DNA of 64,000 nucleotides from Toxonevra muliebris (Eukaryota; Arthropoda; Insecta; Diptera; Pallopteridae), in the NCBI GenBank assembly GCA_963691655.1, contig OY829328.1, positions 73,598,400 through 73,662,399 of the forward strand, in the 5' to 3' direction. Position numbers and translations under genes: made by a program. Positions 33,017 to 44,423 of this stretch are shown piece by piece. Numbering within the stretch: position 1 is the stretch's first letter; every line of letters starts with the position of its first letter. Under the pieces are notes generated by a model, which worked only from the letters and a program-made list of their open reading frames with translations, had not been told where the DNA came from and made no database searches.

Positions 33017-33374
33017 GTAATTGTATTAAACGGTCAACCGCCGCCCATAAATGACGAAGAGAGAGAGCTCCCAAGGGAAACTCGGTGCACCCTTGTCCAA
33101 CTACGATCCGGCTGGAGCCGTATGCTGAACTGTTACATGTGTAGACTTGACGATACAGCCACGAACACCTGCCCAGACTGTGGCAGCAGCCCACACGAGA
33201 CGGCTCACCTCTTCTCATGCCCACAACACCCAACAAACCTGACCACACTCTCCCTCTGGCGAACCCTATTAATACGGCCCGCTTCCTGGGTCTGGATATT
33301 ACAGACAAAACCTGACACAACTTCAAACATATTGATAAATTTATTGACTAGTTGTAGCTGCTACAACAACAACA
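33017..33374 (+). mobile_element. 5'-truncated LINE tail with exact 11-bp target duplication
   Basis: The insert is flanked by ACTAGGAGCTA at 33006-33016 and 33375-33385. It encodes the C-terminal end of a LINE polyprotein: TRCTLVQLRSGWSRMLNCYM, then CPDCGSSPHETAHLFSCPQH, a CxxC...H...C finger. It ends in a CTACAACAACAACAA-type tail. The reading frame is open through the finger to the tail. The exact duplication and clean frame suggest it is the youngest layer of this stack. The LINE clade is not certain (jockey or I superfamily). Confidence 0.9.
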
Positions 33375-33454
33375 ACTAGGAGCTACGCAACAAATTAATT
33401 TCAAAATAAATATGTAATTATTTAATTAATAAAAAGGTATTAAAAAAAATATTT

Positions 33455-33680
33455 ATAATCCAGTCGAATTTAACTCAATCCAATCCCATAAATTTTATTC
33501 CAATCCAACTGTAGCCAATCCAATAATTCAGTCCCATAAAATTCAATGCAATCCACATTCATGAAATGTAATTCAATCCAATCACATGTGATTGAAACCC
33601 ACGTAATCCAACCTTATGCAATCCAATCCCATTCAATTTAATCCAATTCCATGCAATCGAGAATGCAATAGGATTTAATT
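33455..33680. repeat. AATCCAAT-type degenerate array, right part
   Basis: CCAATCCAATCCCATAAATT-like words continue the array seen at 30620-30785. It gives out near 33680, just before RTE copy 2. Confidence 0.65.
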
Positions 33681-33735
33681 CGCTTAAATTGTACAACAAC
33701 GAAACAGATTTTTTTTTTTTAAGTAAATATGTAGA

Positions 33736-35870
33736 ACCGTGACGACAGAAGCGCACATTAAAGCTCGCTGGACGAAGTACTACAACCAATTACTACAAGA
33801 AGAGTACCCTCATATATCGATAGAAACCGGCAATCCAGTTTTAGGGCCAATGGAGGATATCGACATAGATGCAATAATCTGCGCAGTCCACAAAATGATA
33901 AACAACAACGCCTGCGGCCCTGATCAGGTAACAGCTGAGGAATGGAAAATGTGTGGCATTGAAGGCGTACGTTGGCTGAAAGAATCGTTTTCGAAATTTA
34001 CTGCAACAAACCGCATACCCAATGCATGGAGGAATAACTACCTGATTTCCATATATAAAAATAAAGGAAACATATAAATGTGCGAAATCTACAGAGGCGT
34101 CAAGCTTACATCACATACTTCAAAGTAATGGGAGACGGTAGTAAATACTCGAATAAGAAAATTGGCCGAAATAATATCCAACCAATGCGGATTTGTTACC
34201 AGAAAGACAACAATCGATGCAATACAATCAATTCGAATACTCACCGAAAAATATCGAAGCAAAAAGAAGAGTCTACACATGGGCTTTATAGATCTAGAAA
34301 TGGCCTTTGATAGGGTACCGAGACAATTAGTATGGAAGTCGTCGAGGGCCAAAAACATACCAGAGCAGTACGGCAATCTGATTAAAATAAATCTGTATTA
34401 CTTAACCACGACCCAAATACGTATACCTTGCGGCTTAACACAGCCGCTTACAGTAAATATATCCACCAATGCGTCCACCAAGGTTCCGCACTAAGTCCAC
34501 TCCTATTCAACATTTTTTTTTTTTGCGTGTAGGGAACTAAGGCTTGCTCCCATCAAAATCTGGAAATGTTTTTGCATTCCTTCTGGGTCGATTCCCTCTT
34601 TAAGTCAATTTACACCCCCATCTTTGCACCTGCATGCAGGTGCCACTTTTTTGAGCGTAACACGTAGTTCTCTTCGCTCTCTATCATTTTCTCTGCCACA
34701 TTTTTAACGATTAAAAATTCCAGTTTGTCTTCTAATGATTTTTGTTCTTCTCTCCCCCTTCCACACAACAAAAATGTTTGCTTTGCGTCGTCTAAGTTCC
34801 GGTCGCCGTAGATACATTTCGGGCTTACGACCTTGGCTATGTTGAACTGGTACCCGTGCCTAGGTAGCATCTGCGTTAAGCAGATCGATCCCGAAGAGTC
34901 GATTTCAACATTTTTCTGCTTAGCTGTTTATCTTCCTTTTGTTTCTGCTGACCAGCGATCCTGCCATAATGGCATTGTATAGGCTCTAGTGCCGTGCCGT
35001 GTATTGTTACCGATGTCGTCTTTTTTCTGCATCTAGAGTTATCTTCTTTCTCTTGCTAGTAGGTCTATTGGTATTGTTCCACTTATCACTAGTACTGCAA
35101 CTTTGGACAGTGTGCGGTACGCCGAAGCCACTCGGAGCACTGTTGTTCTCTGTACCTTAGCTAATACTTTTCGTCGACGTTCAACCTTTAAGATATTTAC
35201 CTACACTTCGCTCCCTTACAGTAGTATCGAATTCTGCAATAGATCACCTGACAGTACACATTCAAGACGAAGCACCTTCTATCATCCTATATGCCGATGA
35301 TGTCGTATGTCTGGAATGAGACTCTGAGCAACAATGGCATGTGTATGAACGTAAAGATGACAGAATATCAGCTCCTACCGTTCGGCAAAACGGCCTTTGG
35401 CCCACACAGAACACTTCAGATTGACGGCCAACCAATAACGTACACCTCGCAAATTGTACTGCCGAAAACGGAGTGGCTCCAGTGGTGCAGTTTAACAGGT
35501 GTGCTTAGCTACCAAAAAATGCTCACAAAACTTAAAGGTAAAGTGTATAAGACATGCGTGAGACTAGTAACGCTGTACGGAACCGAATGCTGGGCTGTTC
35601 AGGTCAAACACAACCAAACTCTGCATGTGACCGAGATAAAAATGCTCCGTTGGTCATCCAGCAAAACACTCAAGGGCAAAGTTAAAAACATAAATATACG
35701 AGATGTCATGAAAGTTGCATCTGTCACAGACAAACTATGAGAAAGTAGATTAAAATGATACGGTCACACCAAACAAAAGATCATAAGCACATTGTGAGAG
35801 GTGCCATGAACATCGAGGAACCACAAAAAACAAGAGGACGACCGCAAGTGATCTGGTTTAGGACAAGGTG
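33736..35870 (+). mobile_element. RTE-type LINE copy 2, interrupted
   Basis: The polyprotein runs from the pre-RT region (ARWTKYYNQLLQEEYPHISI at about 33766) through VHKMINNNACGPDQVTAEEW, AWRNNYLISIYKNKGNI and YRGVKLTSHTSK. It continues with CGFVTRKTTIDAIQSI, the catalytic FIDLEMAFDRVPRQL near 34300 and a VHQGSALSPLLFN-like stretch near 34470. After an antisense insertion it resumes with LTVHIQDEAPSIILYADDVV (YADD box, about 35265) and ends with LYGTECWAVQVKHNQTLHVT and GAMNIEEPQKTRGRPQVIWF at 35795-35855. It carries several frameshifts and is inactive. Confidence 0.85.
34511..35224 (-). mobile_element. R1-clade LINE fragment, antisense inside RTE copy 2
   Basis: Minus-strand translation shows an AYRTVS-like segment and GTIPIDLL-type remnants, then CLTQMLPRHGYQFNI and a finger region KCIYGDRNLDDAKQTFLLCG. 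This is the C-terminal layout of R1-clade reverse transcriptases. The poly-A end is the T-run at 34511-34522. It is not flanked by CCTAA repeats, unlike the copies at 16.8-19.9 kb, so it belongs to a different R1-clade family or was inserted by chance. Confidence 0.75.
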
Positions 35871-35879
35871 GCCCGACCC

Positions 35880-37337
35880 GGCCAAGAAAAAGAGAGAGAG
35901 AGAGGGGAAGTAAACATATAGCATCCACATTTAGACCTGTATATGCAATGTAGGAAATAGAATGTTCAAAATACGTTGAGAGTATAAAAAGTTGCTCTTC
36001 AAAGCTCCCAAAAATGTGCAGCAGAATCACAATTGATGTACATCTCTCGATCACTGGGTGTCTACATACCTTTTTGTAAATGACTTTGCATGCCAGTAGA
36101 TTGGCAACTGCTACTGCTGTATGTCTGTGTACATGTATATACACGCATCCATATACATATGTATGTGTATTATTTATGTTCATAAATTTAAATCCAGTAT
36201 GTGTGACACGTAAAGAAACTTTTATCCTTCGTGTAGCAACTAAACGATTCACAAGTTTGTGAACAATTTTCTACAATAGCAACAACAACAAAAGACACAC
36301 GTAGGTATGTACAACAAATGCATACACATGAACAAAATGAAGCTGCTGTTGTTGTTGTTGTTGTTGTTTCCTTGATGTCTCGAGTGAAAGAAGTGTGAGT
36401 AAAAGAAATAAACAGTGTTGCCAACTCTATGGATAAGTCACAATACAATTCCATACAATTCCACATACCTAAAAATGTATAAACCAAAACATTCCAAAAG
36501 AAGAAGAAAGTTAATTTCAAGTGGCAGGAGCAACAAAAATAACAACAAATTCAAAAACAATAATACAAGAGTAAATAAAGCACGCAGAAAGAGAGAGAGA
36601 GAGAGAGAGGGAAAAAGAAAAAAGTAGCAAAAAACAACGAAAAGGTTAAGTTTTGAAGAAACGTCTTAGATGTTGAAGATTTTACTTAATATGCAAAGGT
36701 TCTTAGAATGAGTTTATATGAGAATAACATGCAAATGTTAAGGATATTTAACACAAAGTTTGTTGTTGTTGTTGTAGATGTTGTTTTGCTACAAGCTCAA
36801 AAACTTTCCAAGGTTTCTGATGATCTGTTTTTCTTATTTTTGCTTTGTTGTTGTTCTGCTGCTGTTGCTGCTGTTGTTGCATTGTACCATTATTTAATAT
36901 AGAATCATACATTCATTCATACATACATACAATGCATGCATGTCGTCACGTATGCTTTATGGAATGTATTTGGAATGCTTAAATCTGCATTCACATCTGC
37001 ACTGCACAGACACACATACACATTACACACATCGATTCATACATACATACTTCTAGAAGTATGCTTATATGTGTGTGCAATATTTGCTTCTGAAGTTGTT
37101 TGGCTTTAAGTTTCTCGCTTGTTTGTGTAGTATGTGCGTTTGTACTTAAAAATCTTTTTTTTTTTTGGTAATTGCAGAAAATGTGTCAATATATTTTTGG
37201 TCGTTATATGTATATATGTGTATATGTATACTTACACAATCACACATTTAGAAATATACCATCCAGTTGTACAAAGTATCGTTCATGTAGAAATTCAATG
37301 AGCCCTTAAAAACGAGAACAGTCTCAAATTATTTGAG
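35880..37337. other. Non-coding microsatellite-rich stretch
   Basis: No gene was recognised. Simple sequences include (GA)n at 35887-35906 and 36589-36610, (GTT)n at 36345-36368, (CATA)n near 36910-36930, and GTTGTTGTTGTTG with CTGCTGTTGCTGCTG at 36757-36880. Open frames are built from these triplets. Confidence 0.6.
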
Positions 37338-37345
37338 GTACCTAC

Positions 37346-38373
37346 CAGGGCCGTAGCCAGAAATTTTTGAGGGGGGCGGGGGGGGGGGGCTTTTCATTCG
37401 AAGAAAATATTCATAAATAATTTTTATCAAACTGATTTTTAAATACAATAAAATAAATCAATGATACATTAGATGGACCCTATAAAATTAAAATTTTAGG
37501 AAAAATTTTCCGATTTTTTTAATCTTAATGGCCAAAAGTGACAAAAAATTCCCAGAATAATCAAATTAAATTTTTTCAAATAAATATTATTCAATGTGCA
37601 TTCTAGTGAATTTTTTTTTATCGTGAGGGACATAATTTCATTAACTCATTGACTTTCCACTTCTCATGATGTACCCAACTTCAAAAAAATTACCAAAAAT
37701 AATAGAGGCTCATTTTTTTCAAATGATCATCATTGGGAATTTGAGCCATTATTAATGATAAGGAACCCGGATGAGGTTGGCTTGTATTCCGTCATGGTGC
37801 TCTGAGCAATAATGCGTTAAAAAATTAATTTTAAGATAGGTTTTGCTAATAAGATGGAGTTTTTGCGAAAGAATTTTTCACGTTGAACACGAATCTGAGG
37901 TCAAAAACTTCCCATCACGTCACGTTTTAGGAAAGAAATGGGGTTCAAGCAAGACTTATTTTACAAGGATCCGATAATTTTTTTAATTTTTATTAATTTT
38001 TAAACTTTTCAAACTGATTCAGGACGAAACCTTAAATCAAAAACAGTTACTGACCTAGAAAAACTATGAATGCAGGAGTGCTCAGTATCACCTTCTCTTT
38101 TTGAAGCCGTAGTCAAACCTCATGTCGAAGAAAACAAATCGGATTTGATCGCTTAGTGTAACTAAGATTTCAAATTTATTTTTTATATTTGACTTTTTAG
38201 ATAAAAAAAACCGATGGAAGTAAAAAATATCGTTAAATAGATTTTATTTTGACTTTTTTTCCATCCATTAGCAATTAATCTCAAAAATTAGAATAAAGTT
38301 TCCACATTTCGGGGGGGGGGGGGGGGGAGGAGGGGGGTCAGAACCCCCAAAACCTCCCCTAAATACGGCCTTG
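37346..38373. mobile_element. Non-autonomous hAT-type element, 1028 bp, with G-runs near both ends
   Basis: The termini are CAGGGCCGTAGCCAG and, inverted, CAAGGCCGTATTTAG. An exact 8-bp duplication GTACCTAC lies at 37338-37345 and 38374-38381. Long G-runs occur just inside each end (37371-37390 and 38311-38337), both on the + strand. There is no open frame of note. CAG-type ends with an 8-bp duplication place it with hAT. Confidence 0.85.
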
Positions 38374-38574
38374 GTACCTACTAACCTTAGTTATAAAAGT
38401 TAATAAATTTATCCTTAATCGAGGCTCTCAGAGTCCAAATAAAGGGTTTCCTGAGGTTCTAAATTATTGTACAGTGTCGCAGTGTCTTCTACTTTGGGCT
38501 CCCCATAAATTTTACTAACAGTGTCTTCCCAGTGTGTTAATTTCAAGTTTCTCTAGTTAGACCTAATAATGAAA

Positions 38575-39740
38575 CTAAAATTGAAACGATAGATATTGAG
38601 ACTAAAATCCAGATCAAAAATTAAACCAAAAATCTCACCTAAACCAGACCATAAGCATATCCAAGGCCAGACCGAAAATCAAGACAAAACCACATAAAAG
38701 TTAAGATCAAAACTTACTTAAAAATCCGAGTAAAAAGCAGACCAAAATTAGGTCCAAATTTAGGCCCATAGCTGACTAATAGTCACATCAGAATCAAATT
38801 GGAAATCAAATCAAAAATTTGGACCAAAAATCAATCTGAAATTCAAACCATAAACCAGACTCAAACTTAGACTTACACTTATTCCAAGAATTATAGCGAT
38901 ATTTAGACTAAAATCCTGGCAAAAAATCATTTTGGTTTCATTTTTACGCTATAAACTAGACCAGAAGTAGACCTAAGCTCAGGCCAAATTTCAGACTAAA
39001 AGTCAATTCAAAGCTCAGACCAAAAACTAATATTACCATTATGGCGCAACAGCTCATGGAGGCATAGACCGAGCTTGCTTTTCGCATCCATTTCGGTTGT
39101 GTTTGCTATCTTTATATATGAATGGAAGGGGCCTACAGTTTGATTCTGAATCTGAACCGTAAATTGAAAAATTTTTCAAAGTCAATTTTGACTCTTTCCG
39201 GTTTTTCATTGCAAGCCAAGAGTTCGTGCCGTGTTGAAAAATTTTTATATTCTATTTTTGATATTTTTGAACCCAGGCACCTGTGCGTAGCAGTCCATCG
39301 CACTAACCACTAGTCTACGGCAATCACAAATTAGGCCAAAAATTAGCTCAAAAATCAGATTATAAAAACGGAAAAAAATTTGGTTCAAATTCAAGCCCAA
39401 AGCGGATTAATAGTCAGGTCAGAAACAAACAAGAAACCCGACCAAAATGTAGGACGAAAATCAGACTAAAATTTAAGTCTGAACTCAGCCCTAACTCAAG
39501 CCAAAACTCAGTCCAAGAATCAGACCATAATCCAAAACGAAAATTAGGCCAGACCAAATGCAGACAAAAATTCAGCTCAAATTTAGACCAAAATTGTAGC
39601 TTAAAGCATACCAAATATTCAACTTAAACTCTGATAAAAATTCAAGCTAAAAACCGCATTGAAATTCAAGCTAAAATTCAGGAAAAATCTGGGCCAAAAC
39701 TTTAAACAAAAAGCAGGCCAAATATCATGCTTTGGATCAA
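38575..39740 (-). repeat. Degenerate ~12-bp minisatellite, block 5 (reverse sense)
   Basis: AGACCAAAATTCAGACC-type words, the complement of block 1. The array is interrupted at about 39030-39327 by a SINE. Confidence 0.75.
39030..39327 (-). mobile_element. tRNA-derived SINE
   Basis: On the minus strand the head reads CCGTAGACTAGTGGTTAGTG, a good tRNA A-box region. It is followed 30-45 bases later by CCTGGGTTCAAA, a B-box-like segment, so the head would be transcribed by RNA polymerase III. About 210 bases of unrelated body follow, ending GAGCTGTTGCGCCATAATGG near 39035. It sits inside minisatellite block 5 with weak AAACTAAT / AAATTAG flanks. It has no coding capacity and would depend on a LINE. 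Confidence 0.7.
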
Positions 39741-39755
39741 CCAGAAAGATGGTCT

Positions 39756-41004
39756 CAGCTTGACTTGAAGAGCGTGTTTGGCTTAATTATACGAACAACT
39801 TTAAGTATCAAGTTGAACTTTATTTTCAACATTTCATTGCGAATGGCGCTGTATAACCTTTCAAACAATCGCAATTAAAATTTATTTGTTTAAGCAATTT
39901 TTCAAACCGTACTCCGTGAATGCAAAACGTTTTTAAGCTGCCATTCTTTGCCTACATCTAAAGGAATCCAAAATGTCCTAGGAAGGTGCTGCAAATATCT
40001 TAAGAAGTTGAAGACATTCGTTAAGGAATGGAATCAACTTTTTTTAAGACACCAGAATGTTTACGACTTACCAAATCATTGTGCTTCTAGAGGAACATCA
40101 CAGTAGCAGAATTCAGTGATAGCATGAGCTTTTGAAGCCAATTCTACCATTACATTTGAATCAACCCAACAAAAACTAGCGCAGTAGGTCACTAATATAT
40201 CCCTTAGTATAATCCAAAGTCGTTTAAATGAATTAAAAATTAAATTCTGAGCTAACATAACCAAACTCTTACTGACGGCAAAACAAACAAAAAATGGCAG
40301 GAATGGGCTGTCGAGTATATGGATAATGATTTGAGCGATTTGGCGTTTACAGACGAATCTTTTTTATAGACGGCAGGTACCATAAAACGTGAATTATCTA
40401 TTAAGGGCAGTAAGATGGTTCTGAGATAAGTTAAGCATCCAGGAAAAGCTCATATTTGGGGATGCTTTTGAAAACAGAGTTTCGACAGGATAATCATGTT
40501 TACGAGAAATTTGAATATCCAGTACATAATTTATTAATACCAGCATAGATTCTTATCTTCTGCCAATAACTAGAAATCGAAATTGAGTGCTTTAAGACGG
40601 CAGGACTCTAAACATCAAAGTCGCTTGTGCATTAAGTGAAAAGAGGAAAATTGGATAAGAATTTTGGACTGCGCCTCTCAATCTTCAGATGCTAACCACA
40701 TTGAAAATTTTTGAGCAACTATTAAGCTTAAGTTGAACAGAAAAAATGCTAAGAGCATTGCCCAATTGAAACGACAGATTAAGTCAAAATGGCGGTGTTT
40801 ACCGCAATCGTACTCCGAAAAACTAGAGATAATATGACCTCGCGTTGCCACAAAATTACTCAAAATTTTGGTAACTGGACAGTTTATTGATATGTCAGCG
40901 CATTGGACAAAGAAACGTTTAAAAATAATGTGGAATTTTTTTTTTTTTTTGATTGGGGCATTTTTGAAGAACTTAAGCCGAACACGCTCTTGTTGAAAAG
41001 GCTG
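39756..41004 (+). mobile_element. Tc1-like transposon relic
   Basis: GAGCGTGTTTGGCTTAA at 39770-39786 and its inverse at 40973-40989 (16/17) form part of long inverted ends beginning CAGC. A TA follows the right end at 41005-41006. Plus-strand transposase remnants include EWAVEYMDNDLSDLAFTDES (first catalytic aspartate, about 40306-40365). GKAHIWGCF lies near 40443, and SNANHIENF-type sequence at 40690-40710 is followed by TIKLKLNRKNAKSIAQLKRQ. Many stops are present. Confidence 0.75.
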
Positions 41005-41198
41005 TATATTTCATTCAAAAGAGAACATTTGGTTGCTTACAACGATATCTTAATTGGTCATATATCTGAGGAAATACTAAAGTTAGAGGAAACATAATTA
41101 AATTAAATTCATTTATTTATGTCTTAAAATATATACACTGGTAAACGAATATAATCGTTTAAAACGCTATTCAAAATGAAAACAAACTAAATTGTGTA

Positions 41199-41368
41199 TT
41201 AACGAACACAAGGCAGAAGTGAAATTTCTTGTGAACTAAACGAAACACAAGCAAATGAAATTTTTCAATCGCTAAATTTTTTACTTCATTGGCTTGTGTT
41301 TTTTAATTTCATTTGCTTGGGTTTCGTTTAGTTCACAAGAAGTTCCACTTCTGCCTTGTTTTCGTTAA
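41199..41368. repeat. Long near-perfect hairpin, 63-bp arms
   Basis: Arms 41199-41261 and 41306-41368 are complementary at 59 of 63 positions and are separated by 44 bases. The arms begin TTAACGAACACAAGGC on each strand. Part of the loop (ACTTCATTGGCTTGTG) is itself a third, weaker copy of the inner arm. It could be a foldback MITE or, if transcribed, a hairpin RNA precursor. The sequence alone does not decide. Confidence 0.85.
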
Positions 41369-41369
41369 T

Positions 41370-43220
41370 GCTAGAACAAAAATTGCAACTCTGTACCGGT
41401 AATGTCGATGACAATTGTAGACGAACTCTTTTTGTGTGCGACATCTTCATGTAATTCCTTGGACATTTGCGCCATCTGTATGTAAAATGTATAACTGTCA
41501 TAAACTTTAAGATGGCGACGCTACACATTGTTCTTTCTGCCATAGGCGTGTGTGTGTGTGTGTAACTAATATGTTATATTGAATTAAAACTATTTATGAA
41601 TCGTTTATTATATAGTTTGCTCGTGAATTCAGTTACGGAATATTGATATTTAGCCCCTCATGCACATTGCTTGACTAAATTATGTCGCATTGCAAACTTA
41701 CTCGCGACGTGGTTTTACTCTAGGACAAGAGAAAAGAAGTTTCACTTCAAAAATGTAAAAAATTGTTCGATTCCCCTTATATTTCGCTCTCTAATTCCGG
41801 TATTCCTTATGATATATTAGCAATTTATACTCGTATATTGTTGTAAGCAGCTAAATGTCTTCTTTTGAATAATATATAAAGACTTACTCGTAGGATAAAT
41901 AAAAATAAAGTTGCAGGCAAATATATGCTTTAACCTATCAAAACTGTTTTTTTTTTGCCCTAAGTCCAGATTTCGAGGGTCAATTAATCCATTAACGCCG
42001 AGGTGATCAGAATTTTTACTAACTTTTCAACGTTATTATTTAACTATTATGTTTATTTATTATGTTATCGGAACAAAAAAAAATAATGCAATACCTCTAT
42101 TCCTGCTCTTTCAGAATCTGAGCTCAAAATTTCGATTGGACACCGAGAAAAAAAAATATGGTCGATTGAAACGTAAAAAACGTGAAAATTTTCGAAAAAA
42201 ATTTGTTTTCGCATTTTTTCACAATGATACCGCAAAGGTATCAACTTTTTACTATGATCAGAGGCTATCATGGCACTCGAACATTAAGAGGAATTTTTTT
42301 CAGAAAATTTCAATGACGCGTTTTTTCAAAATGGCGGCGAGAATGAAAAAATTTTATAAAAATCTTAATCTATAGTTTTTTTAAAAACTATAAAATTTAG
42401 AACAAAATTTATGGGAACAAAAATGTCTTAAAATTAGTCAAAGAACACTCTCAAATTTTTTCAGAATTTTTGGAAACAATTTTTGATTTTCGAAAATTTC
42501 AAAAAATCCAATTTTTCAAAAATTCTGAGTATACAGTTTTTTTCTGCTTGAGTGGACCTACGACACATGCAAACCTCGAAAAAAGTATATTAAAAAATGT
42601 ATATATATTTTTTTTTTTCACACTGTATTATCAACTGGGAAATATTTGATAGTAACTGAGAAATTCTGATAGTTTTTGTTTTTCTTGTTGTATACAATTT
42701 TTAAGTTCAAATTTCATTTTACTACCTTTTTTTTATATTTATTTGTATTTTTAAAAACTTACATACATTTTTATTCAAACTTACATATGTTTGTATGTGT
42801 GTGTAGTTTATGATACTACTAGAAAATTAAGTTGTAAATTTACGCACATTGTTGCAAAATTTATACTGTTTATTTTTTCTCTTTAATTTTTTTCTTATTG
42901 TATAACCTTTTATTATTTTATATTTTTTTCTTGTTATTGTTGTTTTTTGGCATGTGATGACAGGCAGCAGGAAATTTTTACAAAATTCAACAAAATTTTA
43001 TTTCCTTATTTCTTTTATGTACAACTTTCAAAGTGTGCAAGAATGACAAGAATTTTATTGTTATTATAAATATTTTAATACTTTATTATTTAGCATTATA
43101 AAATTTTGTTAGCCATAAAAAAGAGAATTTAATTCATCATTGTTGCAATTAAATTTGTAGTTGTCTGCCGAATATTTTTATGGAGCATATTAACCGTTTA
43201 TATCTCTTGTAGTAGTAATC
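41370..43220. other. AT-rich non-coding stretch
   Basis: No gene was recognised. A (GT)8 run is at about 41547-41562. Around 42040-42620 there is sequence with CAAAATGGCGG and AAAATTTTCGAAAA words similar in style to 24.8-25.5 kb, possibly an old DNA transposon body, but no ends were found. Confidence 0.5.
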
Positions 43221-43222
43221 TA

Positions 43223-44419
43223 AGGAGTGAGATTGAAAAAATCTTAGCACACGTTTTACCACCTAATAATTTTTTTTGGGTGTAAAATTTAAAAATTTCT
43301 TTGATCTAGTTATTTTTGAAAAATTTGTCAGTTGTTATTTTTAATGACAAACATGTTGATTTATTGTGAGTTTGATCAAAATGAGTGAAGTCTTAAAATT
43401 ATTAAAAATTTTCCAAAAAATCCAAATTGTTCCTACAAAAAATTGGCCAAAGAATTGAAGGTCTGCCGTCAAACTGTTTCCAATGTTATTAAACAGTTTC
43501 AGGAGAATTTGATCATCGATAGGAAACCTGGTTCAGGAAGAAAACAAGGACGACATGATATTGGAAAAGCCAAGAAAATAGAAAGCATATTGAAAAGATC
43601 TCCAAACACATCTGGTAGAAAAGCTGCCCGGTTAGCCCAGTGCTCTGACTATTTGGTGCGAAAAGTTAAAGCCAATGCAGGTTCGAAAATATACAAAGTC
43701 CAAAAAGTTCCAGACAGGAATGCTGCAAAAAATTTAGACGCTAAAAGTTGGGCTCGGAAATCAAAATCGAATTTCATACAAAAATATTCATGTAGTAATG
43801 TAATGGACGACGAAACGTATGTACTGGCAGATTTTACGCAGCTTCCGGGTCAAAATTTTTATGTTGCTGATGCTCGAGGAAATGTCGAAGAACAATTTAG
43901 AATCGAAAAGCAGACAAAATTTCCTAAAAAATTCCTGGTATGGCAAGCTATATGCAGAGGCAAGCCATTTGTTACAGTGGGCTCTATAAATACCGAAATA
44001 TACATCAAAGAATGTTTGAAAAAAATACTTCTTCCTTTCATAAGATAGCACAATGTGTCTACATATTTTTGGCCCGATTTGGCATCATGTCACTACGGCA
44101 AGAAAGTTTGGAGTGATACCAAAGGAATAACATAGTTTTTATACCAAGAGAGGCCAATTTTCCAAATTGTCCGGAGCTAAGACCAGTGGAAAGGTATTAG
44201 GCTCTTGTGAAAAGAAACTTAAAGAGCACAAAATAGGTGTACCAAAATATCGAAGATTTTAAAAGGAGATGGGCAAACTGTTCCAAAAAGGTGTCTGAAA
44301 CAACTATCAAATCTCTAATGGAAGGCTTACCCAAAAAGGTCCACGAGTTCATCAAAACTCTTAGATCAACCGTTTATAAATTATTTGATTTTATATATGA
44401 TTTTTTCGATCTCACTCCT
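43223..44419 (+). mobile_element. Second DD37E-like Tc1 transposon, degraded
   Basis: Terminal inverted repeats begin AGGAGTGAGAT and match over about 21 bp with one difference. TA lies on the left; TC, one base off, lies on the right. The plus-strand transposase has the same motif set as 26243-27536, but the terminal repeats are unrelated, so these are two families of one group. A mariner starts four bases beyond its right end. Confidence 0.82.
43381..44400 (+). pseudogene. Transposase, DD37E-like Tc1 group, disrupted
   Basis: It begins MSEVLKLLKIFQK at 43381, shifts frame near 43435 and continues AKELKVCRQTVSNVIKQFQE, a helix-turn-helix. The first catalytic motif VMDDETYVLADF is at about 43803. 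KFLVWQAICRGKPFVTVGS follows, then a stop, FWPDLASCHYGKK, several further stops, and ELRPVERY with the expected glutamate near 44190. The C-terminal part is readable to 44400 across frames. It is dead. Confidence 0.85.
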
Positions 44420-44423
44420 TCTA

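Noticed and set aside
34504..34918. TTCAACATTTTT at about 34505 and again at about 34904, looking like a LINE target duplication
   Set aside because: The R1-clade coding sequence reads continuously across 34903, so the second copy is inside the element, not at its edge.
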